Notes: generated by a model from the sequence alone, not told the origin. A stretch of DNA of 23,096 nt from CAJBLF01 sp964494005 (GCA_964494005.1 CAZBQE010000008.1:1-23096); one strand, 5' to 3'. Positions 8,867 through 17,625 are shown, counted from the stretch's first letter. Program-made: numbers and translations.

Positions 8867-8952
8867 AAAGATGGAGAAATGCAAAGATGGAAAAATTAAT
8901 GTTTTCCTTTACAGGACTTCCTTCGGTCGCATCTTTGCATCTTTCAATCTTT
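8867..8952. repeat. Imperfect inverted repeat between murB and pilin gene
   Basis: Two 23-base arms (8867-8889 and 8930-8952) match as an inverted repeat at 20 of 23 positions, around the core ATGCAAAGATG / CATCTTTGCAT, with a 40-base loop. It lies between convergent genes and could act as a transcript end for both strands. The sequence atggaaaaattaat in it also occurs before rpsK at about 1160, so it belongs to a dispersed family. Confidence 0.6.
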
Positions 8953-8972
8953 ATTCAATCTTCTTAAGTTTT

Positions 8973-9572
8973 TTAGTAGATATAGATATATCTTAATACA
9001 TCATTTTCTTCATCGTAATAACAAATTCAATTAGCAGGATCATCAAGAGAAGAATTGGTAACAAATGATTTACATAATATAATGTTTTCATATGCCGTCC
9101 CTCATGTAATGTTTTCCGATCATAAACTATTGTTACTTGATGCTATCCAATTAGATCATCATTCTGTTTCTGTCGCAGCCATTACTACAAAACCATTATT
9201 AGATATTCATCATTTTTTTATAGGTATATATCAGTATTGTCAGCTATATATCGTTATTGTTCAAATTCCATCAAATTCTCTACTAGTATTGGGATCACTT
9301 GGAATACTCGACATACCAGCACCTATAAGTTCATCAGAAATATCTTCTAGAGGATCCCCTGTACTAGTAGGAAATCTTCCATGATCAATCTGGTATGCTA
9401 CCAAAGCTGCTGCGGTCTGAGCGAGGTCAGCTTTACGAGCAACATCGTTGGCTCTGCCTCTGGCGCTAGAAAGTCTTGGAATAAGTGCTGCTGCGAGGAT
9501 ACCGATGATGACGATCACGATCAGCATTTCAATCAGCGTAAATCATCTTTTTTTATTTTTTTTTGAAAACAT
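8973..9572 (-). CDS. Type IV prepilin / competence pseudopilin
   Basis: This 199-residue protein begins MFSKKNKKRG|FTLIEMLIV, the class III signal of type IV pilins: a short basic leader, Gly before the prepilin peptidase cut, N-methylated Phe, and Glu at mature position 5. A hydrophobic helix (LIVIVIIGILAAALIPRL) follows. The critical G10 is encoded by TGA. The C-terminal half is unusually rich in TGA: about 11 of 20 glycines in total, including three side-by-side pairs or near-pairs. It ends at TAA (8973-8975); a standard-code call would stop after REFDGI. An in-frame ATG at 9599 would lengthen the leader to 19 residues. The 9572 start gives the classical leader length. It lies downstream of dprA on the same strand, which hints at DNA uptake. 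Family ties to PilA, PilE or ComGC are not resolved. Confidence 0.9.
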
Positions 9573-9616
9573 CCAATAGCGAAAAATAGTAAAAACCATT
9601 GTCTTTGTACCCTATA

Positions 9617-9644
9617 GGAATACGAAATATGGCGTGAATTTCAA
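9617..9644 (-). promoter_or_regulatory. Possible promoter for the pilin gene
   Basis: On the minus strand TTGAAA (9639-9644) and TATTCC (9617-9622) have the 16-base spacing seen at the other promoters here. The -10 box is weak (three of six matches). Confidence 0.35.
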
Positions 9645-9669
9645 CAGTAAATCGTACCCGGGTGGAAAT

Positions 9670-10680
9670 CTATACCAACACATACTCTCCCGGGCTTTCT
9701 TGTGCTATGATGCCTTTGATCTCGAGCATCGTCAAGAGCTGAACGAGCTGATCGATATCGCTTCCGCTCATGCTGACCAATAACGGCAAAGCCACACCTT
9801 GATCATGAGAAAGCAAAGAAACCAGTGTCTGTTCTTCATCGGAGAGGTCGATAGAAATTTGTAGTCTGGAAAGAATATCTCTTGAAGAAAAATGATGGTG
9901 AAGAAAATATTTGAGATCAACTACTGGCTTGACGTGGCCACTTTCCATCAACTGCAAAATACCTTCACTTGTCGGAGAAAAAATCGAGCTCGGAGGTGCA
10001 AAAACTGGTGTCTTTGTTGCTAATGCAAATTCTACAGTAATCAAAGATCAAGATTTTTTGCCAGCTTCTGGCAGAAAAAGCAGATCAGAAAGTCCAGCGA
10101 TAATACGATTTCTCTGAGGAAAACTATAATTGGTCGGCTGATCACCGAGACGGAACTCAGACAATACGAGTCCACCAGCTTCTACAATTTGCTTGATCAT
10201 AGCTCGTTCCACTCTTTTGGAATATCGTCCAAGTCCTCCTCCAAGCACAGCGATAGTAGGAATATCATGCTGCATTGATAAAGAATGACAGAGCTGATCC
10301 ACACCTTCGGCCATCCCAGAAATCGTTACGAGTTCATAATCATAAGCATGAGTAAACAAGGTTTCGAGAACTTTTTGCCCATACGTAGACATCTTTCTTG
10401 GACCAACAATACCTAAAATTTTTTTGTCTAACAAAGAAATATCTCAGAGATAATATACAAGATATGGCTGGGTTTTGATATGTGCTCGTTTGGTATATTG
10501 AGAAGGAAAAATAGCACCGACCTGAAATTCTTGGGTCCGCTCTTGAAGCGCATCATATTTTTCTTGATCGTAAGAAACATGCTCCTGGTCAATCAACTGC
10601 TGTTTGGTGATCATTGGATCGAGTGAATAGAGTATCGCTTCGTGCTGCATAGTTTTTGGTATAGCGCTAAAATACTCCAT
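9670..10680 (-). CDS. dprA: DNA processing protein DprA
   Basis: DprA protects incoming single-stranded DNA and loads RecA during natural transformation. The 336-residue product has an N-terminal helical part (1-80) and then the Rossmann-like DprA domain. Its motifs are GPRKMSTYG (93-101), SGMAEGVD (121-128), GGGLGRYSK, LSEFRLGDQPTNYSFPQRNR and IIAGLSD. These are followed by GKKSGSLITVEFAL and a C-terminal winged-helix-like segment (about 250-336). Two TGA glycines (in YYLgDIS and KSgSLIT) would split it into three pieces under the standard code. The second is the invariant Gly of SGSLIT. The stop is TAG. The pilin gene follows 70-100 bases downstream on the same strand. Confidence 0.95.
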
Positions 10681-10731
10681 AAATCTTAATAATATTTTTT
10701 ATTTTTTCAATACATAATTACCCTAATTCTT

Positions 10732-10753
10732 TTGTCAAAAATCGAATTGACAA
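10732..10753. promoter_or_regulatory. Divergent -35 elements between dprA and mraY
   Basis: TTGTCAA (10732-10738) and TTGACAA (10747-10753) form an inverted repeat around 8 bases, so each strand carries a perfect TTGACA. For dprA the minus-strand partner 16 bases on is TATGTA (10711-10716), a weak -10. The repeat could equally be a regulator's operator. Which applies cannot be decided from sequence. Confidence 0.45.
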
Positions 10754-10774
10754 GATATTTATCATCATTTACGC

Positions 10775-10803
10775 TTGAAATATTCTATCCATTTGCCTAC
10801 ACT
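10775..10803 (+). promoter_or_regulatory. Probable mraY promoter
   Basis: TTGAAA (10775-10780), a 17-base spacer and TACACT (10798-10803) lie 37 bases before the mraY ATG. The -10 matches four of six consensus bases. Confidence 0.45.
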
Positions 10804-10840
10804 TTGATTCAAACATTAACTTTATTTTTTCGAAACCTCC

Positions 10841-11908
10841 ATGTTGGTCAAATTGAATAATATCATTATATTTGCCTTGATAGCATTTTTCATCTCTCGA
10901 ATTCTCTATCCAATCTATATCAACATTCTCAAAAAACTCAAAGGAGGAAAAACTATCCGCGAAGCTGCGGTTACCTGAGAAAAATCTAAGATATTCAGCA
11001 AATTACATGAACACAAAAAAGGCACTCCTACGATGTGAGGGGGAATTTTTTTGATTGTCATGGGAATCATGATCGGACTTTCTTATCTGCTCCAGCATTA
11101 TGATCTAATCAATAACTCCCTCTTCAATAGACAAGAAACCTATGTTATTCTCTTTGGATTCTTTAGTATGGGACTGATCGGACTCGTCGATGATTTTTTG
11201 AATATCAGAGGTCATGGTAAAGTCAAATGACTCAGCGCCAAAGCGAAAATGATAGGTATGATTATCTTTTCTGCATTTATCAGTCGATGGTTTTATAGCA
11301 AACTCTGAGTAGACTACATCAATCTTTGGCCTATTGCTGGCAAAATATCGCTCGGACTTTTTTATCCTATCATCACGTTTTTTGTCACTATCTCCATCGT
11401 CAACGCTATCAATATCACCGACGGATTAGATGGACTAGCAGGAGGATTGCTCACTATTATTCTCTTTGTTTTAGCTATCGTCTTATTCTTTAATCAGACG
11501 TATATCGCAGCTACTGTGATAGGAATTATCATGGCAATACTCGTAGCATTTATGTTTTACAATATCAATCCCGCCAAGATCTTTATGGGTGATAGTGGCG
11601 CATTTGCCTTAGGAGGACTTATTGCTTCTCTCCTCTATCTTTTGAATATGAGAACCTGAATTTTTCTCCCGTTCATCATCCTCTTCGGAGTATTTATCGT
11701 CGATATCGCATCGAGTTTTCTTCAAATATTCTGGAAAAAATATTTCAAAAAAAAATTATTTGCTGTCGCTCCACTCCATCATCTATTTGAACATAGAGGT
11801 ATCAAAGAAACCACTATCGTCATGAAAGCACGAATGATTCAATGAATCCTAGCAGCTATCACGATCATTCTACTATTTTATCAGGTAAGCAAGACCTTTG
11901 TAAACTAA
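10841..11908 (+). CDS. mraY: Phospho-N-acetylmuramoyl-pentapeptide-transferase
   Basis: MraY transfers phospho-MurNAc-pentapeptide to undecaprenyl phosphate, forming lipid I at the inner face of the membrane. The 355-residue polytopic product has the family motifs GTPTMGG (third-last Gly by TGA), LVDDF with D117/D118, NAINITDGLDGLAGG (188-202), KIFMGDSGAFALGG and the histidine loop PLHHLFEHRG. About ten hydrophobic segments are visible. In most MraY proteins the last motif reads HHHxE; here only two adjacent histidines precede LFEHRG. The gene is 59 bases upstream of a polymerase-like membrane gene on the same strand and probably shares a transcript with it. Confidence 0.96.
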
Positions 11909-11914
11909 ATCACA

Positions 11915-11935
11915 GCTTGAAGCTTAAAGTTTGAA
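11915..11935 (+). repeat. Dispersed AGCTTAAAG-type repeat, intergenic copy
   Basis: This copy shares 20 of 21 bases with the copy inside rlmD (5800-5820). It fills the gap between mraY and the next gene. TTGAAG at 11917 with TATTTT at 11940 could form a weak promoter. Confidence 0.7.
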
Positions 11936-11967
11936 GCCGTATTTTTAGATAAGTAGATATTTATATC

Positions 11968-13332
11968 ATGCAACAAAGCAAAACAGTCAAACGACTCGTC
12001 ATCATAGCGAAAATATTTTTTATCTGACTTTTGCTCCAGTTTTTTTTTCAAACATTAATTACCTACAAACTAGGTCTTGACTCAAATTTTTGGAAACTAA
12101 TTTGGATGTGGAAAGAAATTATTTTGATTGGATTGACAGGATTTCTCTTTCGATATCTTATACAACGCAAACAGCTCAAATTATTTTTTACACAATTTCC
12201 TTTGAAAACATTTCTCTGAATTTTTATCGCGACAGTCATCATTACTGCAGTCGTCTCTATTAGTATCAATGGAACAGGAATCAGTACGCGAATCATGTCT
12301 GTCAGATATAGTATGATAGGATTCTTTATTTTTATGATTTTTTTTGCGATAACGCTGCTTTTTTTTACGAACAAAACCTTCGATTTTGTCGCACGATATG
12401 GAAGAATCATCAAAGCATTACTTGTGGGAAGTCTCCTATGGCGAGGCGTACTTTGGCTTATGCCAAATGTTTTGCATCTCGCTGGCTACAACCAATTTAA
12501 TTATGAAGGTGATGTCGGAATTGCGCCACCAGCTGTCTATCATACTCAATACGATCACGGCTATATCCGCAATCAGTTCTTGTTTGAAAGACCCATTAGT
12601 CGAGGATTTTTCTTGATAGCATTTTGGCCATTATTTTTTATTCTCTATCTCAAAAAAAGTTCTACCAAACAAAAATTACTTCGAGGAAGTTTGTATGGGC
12701 TTGCTATTATGTCGACCTTTTCCAGAGCGGCACGAGGAGTGTGGATCATCCAAACTATTATTTTGATCCTGGCACAATTCCCGAGAAAATATCGAAAGAT
12801 TGCGTTAAAATGATTTATCCCGCTCATCCTACTCTTCGCTATCGTCACCTATTTTGGACAAAAAGAAATTATCTCTAGAGACTTTTCCAATACTGGACAT
12901 CTAAGACATATTCAAGAAGGAATCGCCCATATTGCAGAAAGACCTATTCGATGATTGGGCGCAGGAACAGCAGGGCCCGCTTCGCATCAAGTCGAAGGAA
13001 TCAAAAATTATAATCCAGAAAACCAATATCTCCAGATATGGATAGAATACGGATTTCTCTGATTCTTGTGACGACTCTTCCTCTATGGATATCTTCATTG
13101 GATTGGACGAAGAGCATACAAAGAAGAAAAACATATGACAATCAAAACAACTTCTAACAAAAAACATTTGGCAACTATCGTCTTTGTCTTTGGACTGGGG
13201 ATATTGTGACTGAGTATAGAAGGTATGGTCTTACATCCTTTCGTCGACAGAATGATTGTCTATCCGTTTGTAGCCTTGTTTGCTATAGCGTACGGCTTGT
13301 ATCGAAAAGAAAAATCACATAGTGGAAAATAA
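11968..13332 (+). CDS. O-antigen ligase/polymerase-like membrane protein
   Basis: The 454-residue product has about ten or more hydrophobic segments with short loops, and one large extracytoplasmic loop around residues 170-210 (NVLHLAGYNQFNYEGDVG). The stretch HIAERPIRGLGAGTAG followed by ENQYLQIWIEYGFLG matches the conserved region of the Wzy/WaaL superfamily (PF04932-type). In that family the motif lies before the last membrane helices, and members polymerise or ligate lipid-linked glycans outside the membrane. FSRAARGVW is also typical. At least seven TGA-Gly codons occur. Its position after mraY suggests envelope glycan assembly on undecaprenyl carriers. The substrate cannot be read from sequence. 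Confidence 0.75.
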
Positions 13333-13336
13333 TATC

Positions 13337-13364
13337 TTGCATTTTATATTAAAATAATTATATA
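13337..13364 (+). promoter_or_regulatory. Probable promoter for the 13407 gene
   Basis: TTGCAT (13337-13342), a 16-base spacer and TATATA (13359-13364). A 13-base direct repeat (aaaaacaaaatat at 13367 and 13387) follows, in the untranslated leader. Confidence 0.45.
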
Positions 13365-13406
13365 TTAAAAACAAAATATGTCAAATAAAAACAAAATATA
13401 TAGCAT

Positions 13407-14033
13407 ATGGTACAAAAAGATTTAATAAAGTTAGGTATGAAAAACACCATGATACCTAATGTATTGGAGAGCGTTAGTCTCTTTAAAAAAGAGGCAGAGA
13501 AAACCATAGAAAACAAAAATACAAAAGCGGTAAAGGAGGCCGCAAGAAAATTAAAAAAACATATAAATAAAATTATGGAATATTCTGATTATGGTCAGTT
13601 ATTCGTCTTCCATAAATTTATTTATGATGACCTAGAAGAGTATTTGTTATTTTTGGATTGGGTACAAACTCTTCCAAAAAGTGCAAACAATAATCAAATC
13701 TCAATTATTTTTTTCAAAATCCAAGGACTTTTGAAGGTAACTTTCCCACTTGAAAAATCTATCAAAGAGCAAGAAGAAGAAATCATCTGGGAAGTCAAAA
13801 AAAATGATTTTTGGTCAGACAAGAGTGAAGTAAAAACTTTATATTCTGCTCTCTTTGAAAGTAAAGAGGAAATAGATAATTATAAAGAGATGGAAGAAAA
13901 TCCTGCCCAATACTCTAAAAGTTTACAGGATATCGTCAATGAAAAATACGAAAACATTGGCGGGGAGTTGATAGTAAAATCACGATTGAATCCCGGGATA
14001 AAAATAAATGAACGCCGGGATTATATGCTCTAA
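13407..14033 (+). CDS. Hypothetical charged helical protein
   Basis: This 208-residue product is not recognised. It is rich in Lys and Glu, with predicted long helices (SLFKKEAEKTIENK, AVKEAARKLKKHINKIMEYS) and no signal or membrane segment. It has six glycines, none encoded by TGA, unlike its neighbours. The frame is closed upstream by TAG at 13401, so ATG 13407 is the first possible start. A 15-codon reading frame starting at ATG 13378 (MSNKNKIYSIWYKKI) overlaps this start and stops at 13425. It may be a leader peptide, or the trace of an older start in another frame. A hairpin with 8-bp arms (AATCCCGG 13989-13996, CCGGGATT 14015-14022) lies in the last codons. The gene has its own promoter and terminator. 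Confidence 0.75.
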   Translation: MVQKDLIKLGMKNTMIPNVLESVSLFKKEAEKTIENKNTKAVKEAARKLKKHINKIMEYSDYGQLFVFHKFIYDDLEEYLLFLDWVQTLPKSANNNQISIIFFKIQGLLKVTFPLEKSIKEQEEEIIWEVKKNDFWSDKSEVKTLYSALFESKEEIDNYKEMEENPAQYSKSLQDIVNEKYENIGGELIVKSRLNPGIKINERRDYML

Positions 14034-14044
14034 AATATTTTTTG

Positions 14045-14076
14045 AAAAATCGGTCTGTAACCCAGGTCGATTTTTT
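14045..14076 (+). terminator. Rho-independent terminator
   Basis: A 13-bp stem (AAAAATCGGTCTG with CAGGTCGATTTTT, two wobbles), a TAACC loop and a run of six Ts, 12 bases after the stop of the upstream gene. Confidence 0.88.
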
Positions 14077-14080
14077 CTAT

Positions 14081-14108
14081 TTGCACCAGAAAACTATTTT
14101 GTTACAAT
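14081..14108 (+). promoter_or_regulatory. Probable tex promoter
   Basis: TTGCAC (14081-14086), a 16-base spacer and TACAAT (14103-14108). The predicted leader of about 65 bases contains a small hairpin, TCCGC-ATAA-GCGGA (14122-14135), followed by Ts. That is too short to be a convincing terminator. Confidence 0.5.
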
Positions 14109-14181
14109 ACAGCTATCTACTTCCGCATAAGCGGATTTTATTATTTATTATTTCAACATTTTAACATTTTAGCATTATAGT

Positions 14182-16467
14182 ATGGCAGCAGATTTGATCA
14201 ATATTATTAGCAAAAAAGTTGGGATTTCACCAACAATTGTACGTACTATAGTCCAGCTGTTGGATGAAGGAAATACCGTTCCCTTTATCGCAAGGTATCG
14301 TAAAGAATTGACTGAATGAGCAACTGATGAACAGTTGAGAGATTTTGATGAAATGTATAGATATACGAGAAATCTCGAAGCAAGAAAAGCAGATATCATT
14401 CGTCTGATTGAAGAAAAAGGACTGATGACTGATGAACTCAAAAAACAAATTATGGAAGCAGAAACTTTGGCGAGAGTCGAGGATCTTTATAGACCGTTCA
14501 AAGAAAAGAAAAATACAAAAGCAACTATTGCCAAAGCAAAAGGACTCGAGCCACTAGCTGATATTTTAACGAAAGCACAAATAAGTAAGGAAGAATTTGA
14601 AGCGGAAGCTGCGAAATTTGTCAAAGATACTGGCGATGAAAAAACAAGCGTTAAGGATGTAGCTGAAGCGATTCAGTGAGCCAAAGATATTGTTGCTGAA
14701 GCGGTTTCCGATCATGCTGACCTCAGAGAAGACATCAAAAGCAGAGAAGAAAATACAGGTACGCTTTCATGTAAAGCTACAAAAACGTTTGATGAAAAAT
14801 GAGTCTACAAAATATATGAGAATTATAGCAAGAAACTTTCTGAGATGCCATCATACGCATATCTCGCGGTCTCTAGAGCTGAAAAAGAAAAACAACTGAA
14901 CGTGAAACTAGAATTTTCCCATGATAAAATCCGAGAAGAAACGACAAAATATTTCTTTCCAAAAGAATATGGAACCTGCATCTGTTATGTCCAAGAAGCT
15001 TGTGAAGATGGATTACATAGACTACTTTTACCGTCGCTTGAAAGAGAAATTAGATCAGACAAAAAGAGACGAGCTGATGAAGCTGCGATAAAAGTGTTTG
15101 GTGATAACTTAAAAAACTTGTTGCTTACTCCGCCTATTAAGTGAATGAATGTACTCTGATTTGATCCGGCATTTAGAACTGGATGTAAACTTGCTGTCGT
15201 CGATGCAACGGGAAAGTTTTTGGATAAGACGGTTATCTATCCTACTGAACCACAGAAGAAAGTGACAGAAGCTTGGGAGACCTTGAAGAAATTAGTAGAT
15301 CAGTACAAGATAGATTTGATCGTGATAGGAAACGGAACAGCATCGAGAGAATCAGAAAAAGTTGTGCATGATTTTATTGAAAAATATAAACTGGATGTAA
15401 AATACATGATCACTTCTGAATCATGAGCGTCCGTGTATTCAGCGTCTAAACTCGCTCAGGACGAATATCCGGATCTAGATGTTACCATCAGAGGAGCAAT
15501 CAGCATCGCGCACAGAGTGCAAGATCCGTTGGCGGAACTTACAAAAATAGATCCGAAATCTATCGGTGTCGGTCAGTATCAACACGATGTAGATCAGAAA
15601 TATCTGAAAGAAAAATTGGAAGAAAAAGTAGAAGATATCGTGAATAGTGTAGGTGTCGACGTCAATACCGCGAGCTATACCTTGTTGCAACATATCGCTG
15701 GACTTAGTGAAGCCGTTGCAAAAAATGTCATAGCATATAGAGATGAACATGGAAAATTTACGAAAAAATCCGAGATCAAAAAAGTGAAATGACTCGGTCC
15801 AAAAGCGTATGAACAAGCGATTGGGTTTTTGAGAATCAAATGAGGAAAAGAGATATTGGACGAAACAGGTATCCATCCTGAGATCCATAAACAAGTCTAT
15901 GAGATGATAGAAAAAGAGATGGGAATCAAAAAGAAAGATCTAAAATTACCAATGGCTGTAGAAAATTATCCAGAAAATAAATTAGTGGAATGGTCAGAGA
16001 CCTATAAGATTGGATTGGAAACATTGAGAGATGTTTTGGCAGAACTACAGAGACCAGGTTTGGATCCAAGAGATGAACTTGAAGCTCCATGTTTTTCATC
16101 AACAATCTTAGATATCAAAGATTTGGAAATAGGAACGAAGCTTGATGGAATAGTGAGGAATGTAACGGATTTCGGAGCGTTTGTAGATATCGGATTGCAT
16201 AGTGATGGATTGGTGCACAAATCTCAGATGGCGAATTATTTTGTCGCGAATCCGGTGGATGTTGTGAAAGTCTGACAGCAAGTAAAAGTAAAAGTACTCG
16301 ACATTGACCTCGAAAGAGAGAAGGTCTCATTGAGTATGAAAGATGATAGCGCGCCACAAGGTCCAAGAGTTGATACAAGATGAAGTGACAACAGAAAACA
16401 AGATTACAATAAAAAGGATGATACTGTTGGTGAGTCGACTATGAAGGGTAATATTACCTTTAGCTAG
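14182..16467 (+). CDS. tex: Tex-family RNA-binding transcription accessory protein
   Basis: Tex proteins bind RNA and DNA and associate with transcription and RNA turnover. The 761-residue product has the usual order. The N-terminal helical region opens with NTVPFIARYRKELTEGATD. A YqgF-like RNase H fold starts at about residue 320 (GMNVLGFDPAFRTGCKLAV). Helix-hairpin-helix repeats start at about 490 (VDVNTASYTLLQHIAGLS, then VKGLGPKAYEQAIGFLRI). A C-terminal S1 domain spans about 645-720 (DGIVRNVTDFGAFVDIGLH). A short acidic/polar tail ends ESTMKGNITFS, then TAG. Length and domains match the family. Several conserved glycines are TGA (LTEgATD, KVKgLGP). The last 12 codons occur again 1044 bases downstream with only synonymous changes. 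Confidence 0.95.
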
Positions 16468-16468
16468 A
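16431..16468 (+). repeat. Direct repeat, copy 1 (functional tex 3' end)
   Basis: This 38-base segment covers the last 12 codons of tex. It matches 17475-17512 at 35 of 38 positions, and all three differences are third-codon-position, synonymous changes (Gly, Thr and Ser codons). Confidence 0.9.
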
Positions 16469-16477
16469 TTACAATAT

Positions 16478-16505
16478 AAAAAATCGCACAGGGGTGCGAT
16501 TTTTT
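16478..16505. terminator. Bidirectional terminator between tex and the minus-strand gene
   Basis: A 12-bp perfect stem (AAAAAATCGCAC with GTGCGATTTTTT) has an AGGG loop. The T run on the plus strand serves tex, and the A run, read as T on the minus strand, serves the converging gene that stops at 16523. Confidence 0.9.
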
Positions 16506-16522
16506 ATATAATTATTTTTTTG

Positions 16523-17389
16523 TTATTTCATTTTCTTATATCCAAATACACGACATTTTGTGTCAGACACTTCGTCTTTTTCTTCTTTTTTTAGAACAAA
16601 TTTCTCAGCAAGTTCATCATATTTAATATATTCTTTTTTTCAATAATGTGATGATGTCTCAATTCGATATTTATCATCGATATTAATTCACAAAAAAGCT
16701 GTTGCTAATTGATTTTTATCAAACCCTTTTACATCAAACAATTTTATTATATCTTCAAAAGAAAAAATTTCTAATATTTCCTCACCTACTTTTTCAAAAA
16801 GATTATATCCTTTTTTTTCTTTAATAATTTGCGCTTCCTTATACGACAATTCTTGATTTTTTTCACTAAGATCTCAAGAAAAAACTATTTCGAGTGGAAG
16901 AATATTTATTGTCCCATCTTTATTATAAGAAACTGTTTTTGTTAGACATTCCATTACTTCTGTCTTTTGTTCTTGTGTAAATTCTAGACTTTCCTTTAAA
17001 TCTTTTCGTATAGATTTAATATCTTCTGGAGCATACTCCAATCATAAAGGTTCAAAATCACCATATGTTTCTCTCATATTAAATAATTCTTTTTCTTCTT
17101 CTCCTAATTGTTTTTCAAGATCTTCTAATGTATCTCTGAGTTGTTTTACCTGTTTCTTTTTGTTACGTATTTCATTTTTTTCTTTTTTTGCGTTTTGATA
17201 CTCTTCTGATGAACTAACATCATCAAGTTCTTTATATAAAGCATCTTTAATTCTTTGTATGGGTGCTTTTTTTTCTTCTGACAACAAAAAATCACTCTTT
17301 TCTATAGTTTCAATTTTTTTATTAGTTTCTTCTCTTTTTGACCATAAACTTTTAGCGAGATTATCTCTGTAAGATTTTGTTTTTGACAT
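16523..17389 (-). CDS. Unknown coiled-coil protein inside the repeat-flanked segment
   Basis: This 288-residue protein is not recognised. Residues 1-115 are very charged and helical (MSKTKSYRDNLAKSLWSKRE, then KNEIRNKKKQVKQLRDTLED), probably a coiled coil. The C-terminal half (from about 120) looks globular, with EIFSFEDIIKLFDVKGFD and CRVFGYKKMK at the end. There is no signal or membrane segment. Four of 11 glycines are TGA (EPLgLEY, FSgDLS, FLgINI, HYgKKE), so the gene is adapted to UGA-Gly. ATG at 17389 was chosen because only a TTG lies further upstream in frame. It has its own promoter at 17426-17453 and is the only gene between the two copies of the tex 3' end. Confidence 0.85.
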
Positions 17390-17425
17390 AAAAATATGAT
17401 ACAAAATAAATATTTATACCATATA

Positions 17426-17453
17426 AGTATAACTCAAATCTTTTATTTTGCAA
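17426..17453 (-). promoter_or_regulatory. Probable promoter for the 16523-17389 gene
   Basis: On the minus strand TTGCAA (17448-17453), a 16-base spacer and TATACT (17426-17431), about 37 bases before the ATG. It lies just inside the downstream copy of the repeat. Confidence 0.5.
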
Positions 17454-17474
17454 ATTTTTGATAAGAAAAACAAT

Positions 17475-17512
17475 TGAGTCGACTATGAAGGGGAATATTA
17501 CGTTTAGTTAGA
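17475..17512 (+). repeat. Direct repeat, copy 2 (displaced tex 3' end)
   Basis: Read in frame it encodes the tex C-terminus ESTMKGNITFS followed by TAG, but no tex sequence precedes it. The first 18 bases are identical to copy 1, then three synonymous differences follow. It looks like the original or donor gene end, left behind by an insertion. Confidence 0.9.
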
Positions 17513-17557
17513 AAAAAATGTTTTAGAAATAAACAATAGCTAGGTATGCAAAATCTC

Positions 17558-17595
17558 TTGACTTATTTATAGAAAAATATATACGTATACGTATA
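17558..17595 (+). promoter_or_regulatory. Promoter with palindromic -10 region
   Basis: TTGACT (17558-17563) lies 16 bases before TATACG (17580-17585). The -10 is the first part of a perfect 16-base palindrome, TATACGTATACGTATA (17580-17595), which contains three TATAC/GTATA steps. A palindrome at this place is the usual form of a repressor operator. The controlled gene would be the membrane protein at 17626. Confidence 0.55.
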
Positions 17596-17625
17596 CAAAT
17601 ATAAAACAAATTAAATTTTATAGCT

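Noticed and set aside
9055..9384. 109-codon plus-strand frame
   Set aside because: Antisense to the prepilin gene, which continues through TGA-Gly codons on the minus strand.
9655..9697. Paired CCCGGG sites as a terminator after dprA
   Set aside because: The pairing arms are only 6 bases, the intervening sequence is long, one site lies inside dprA, and no T run follows.
12386..12878. Overlapping plus-strand frames inside the polymerase-like gene
   Set aside because: Shadows in other frames; the main frame keeps membrane helices and the family motif across the whole span.
14122..14139. TCCGC-ATAA-GCGGA hairpin before tex as a terminator
   Set aside because: The stem is only 5 bp with an interrupted T run, and it lies downstream of a plausible tex promoter.
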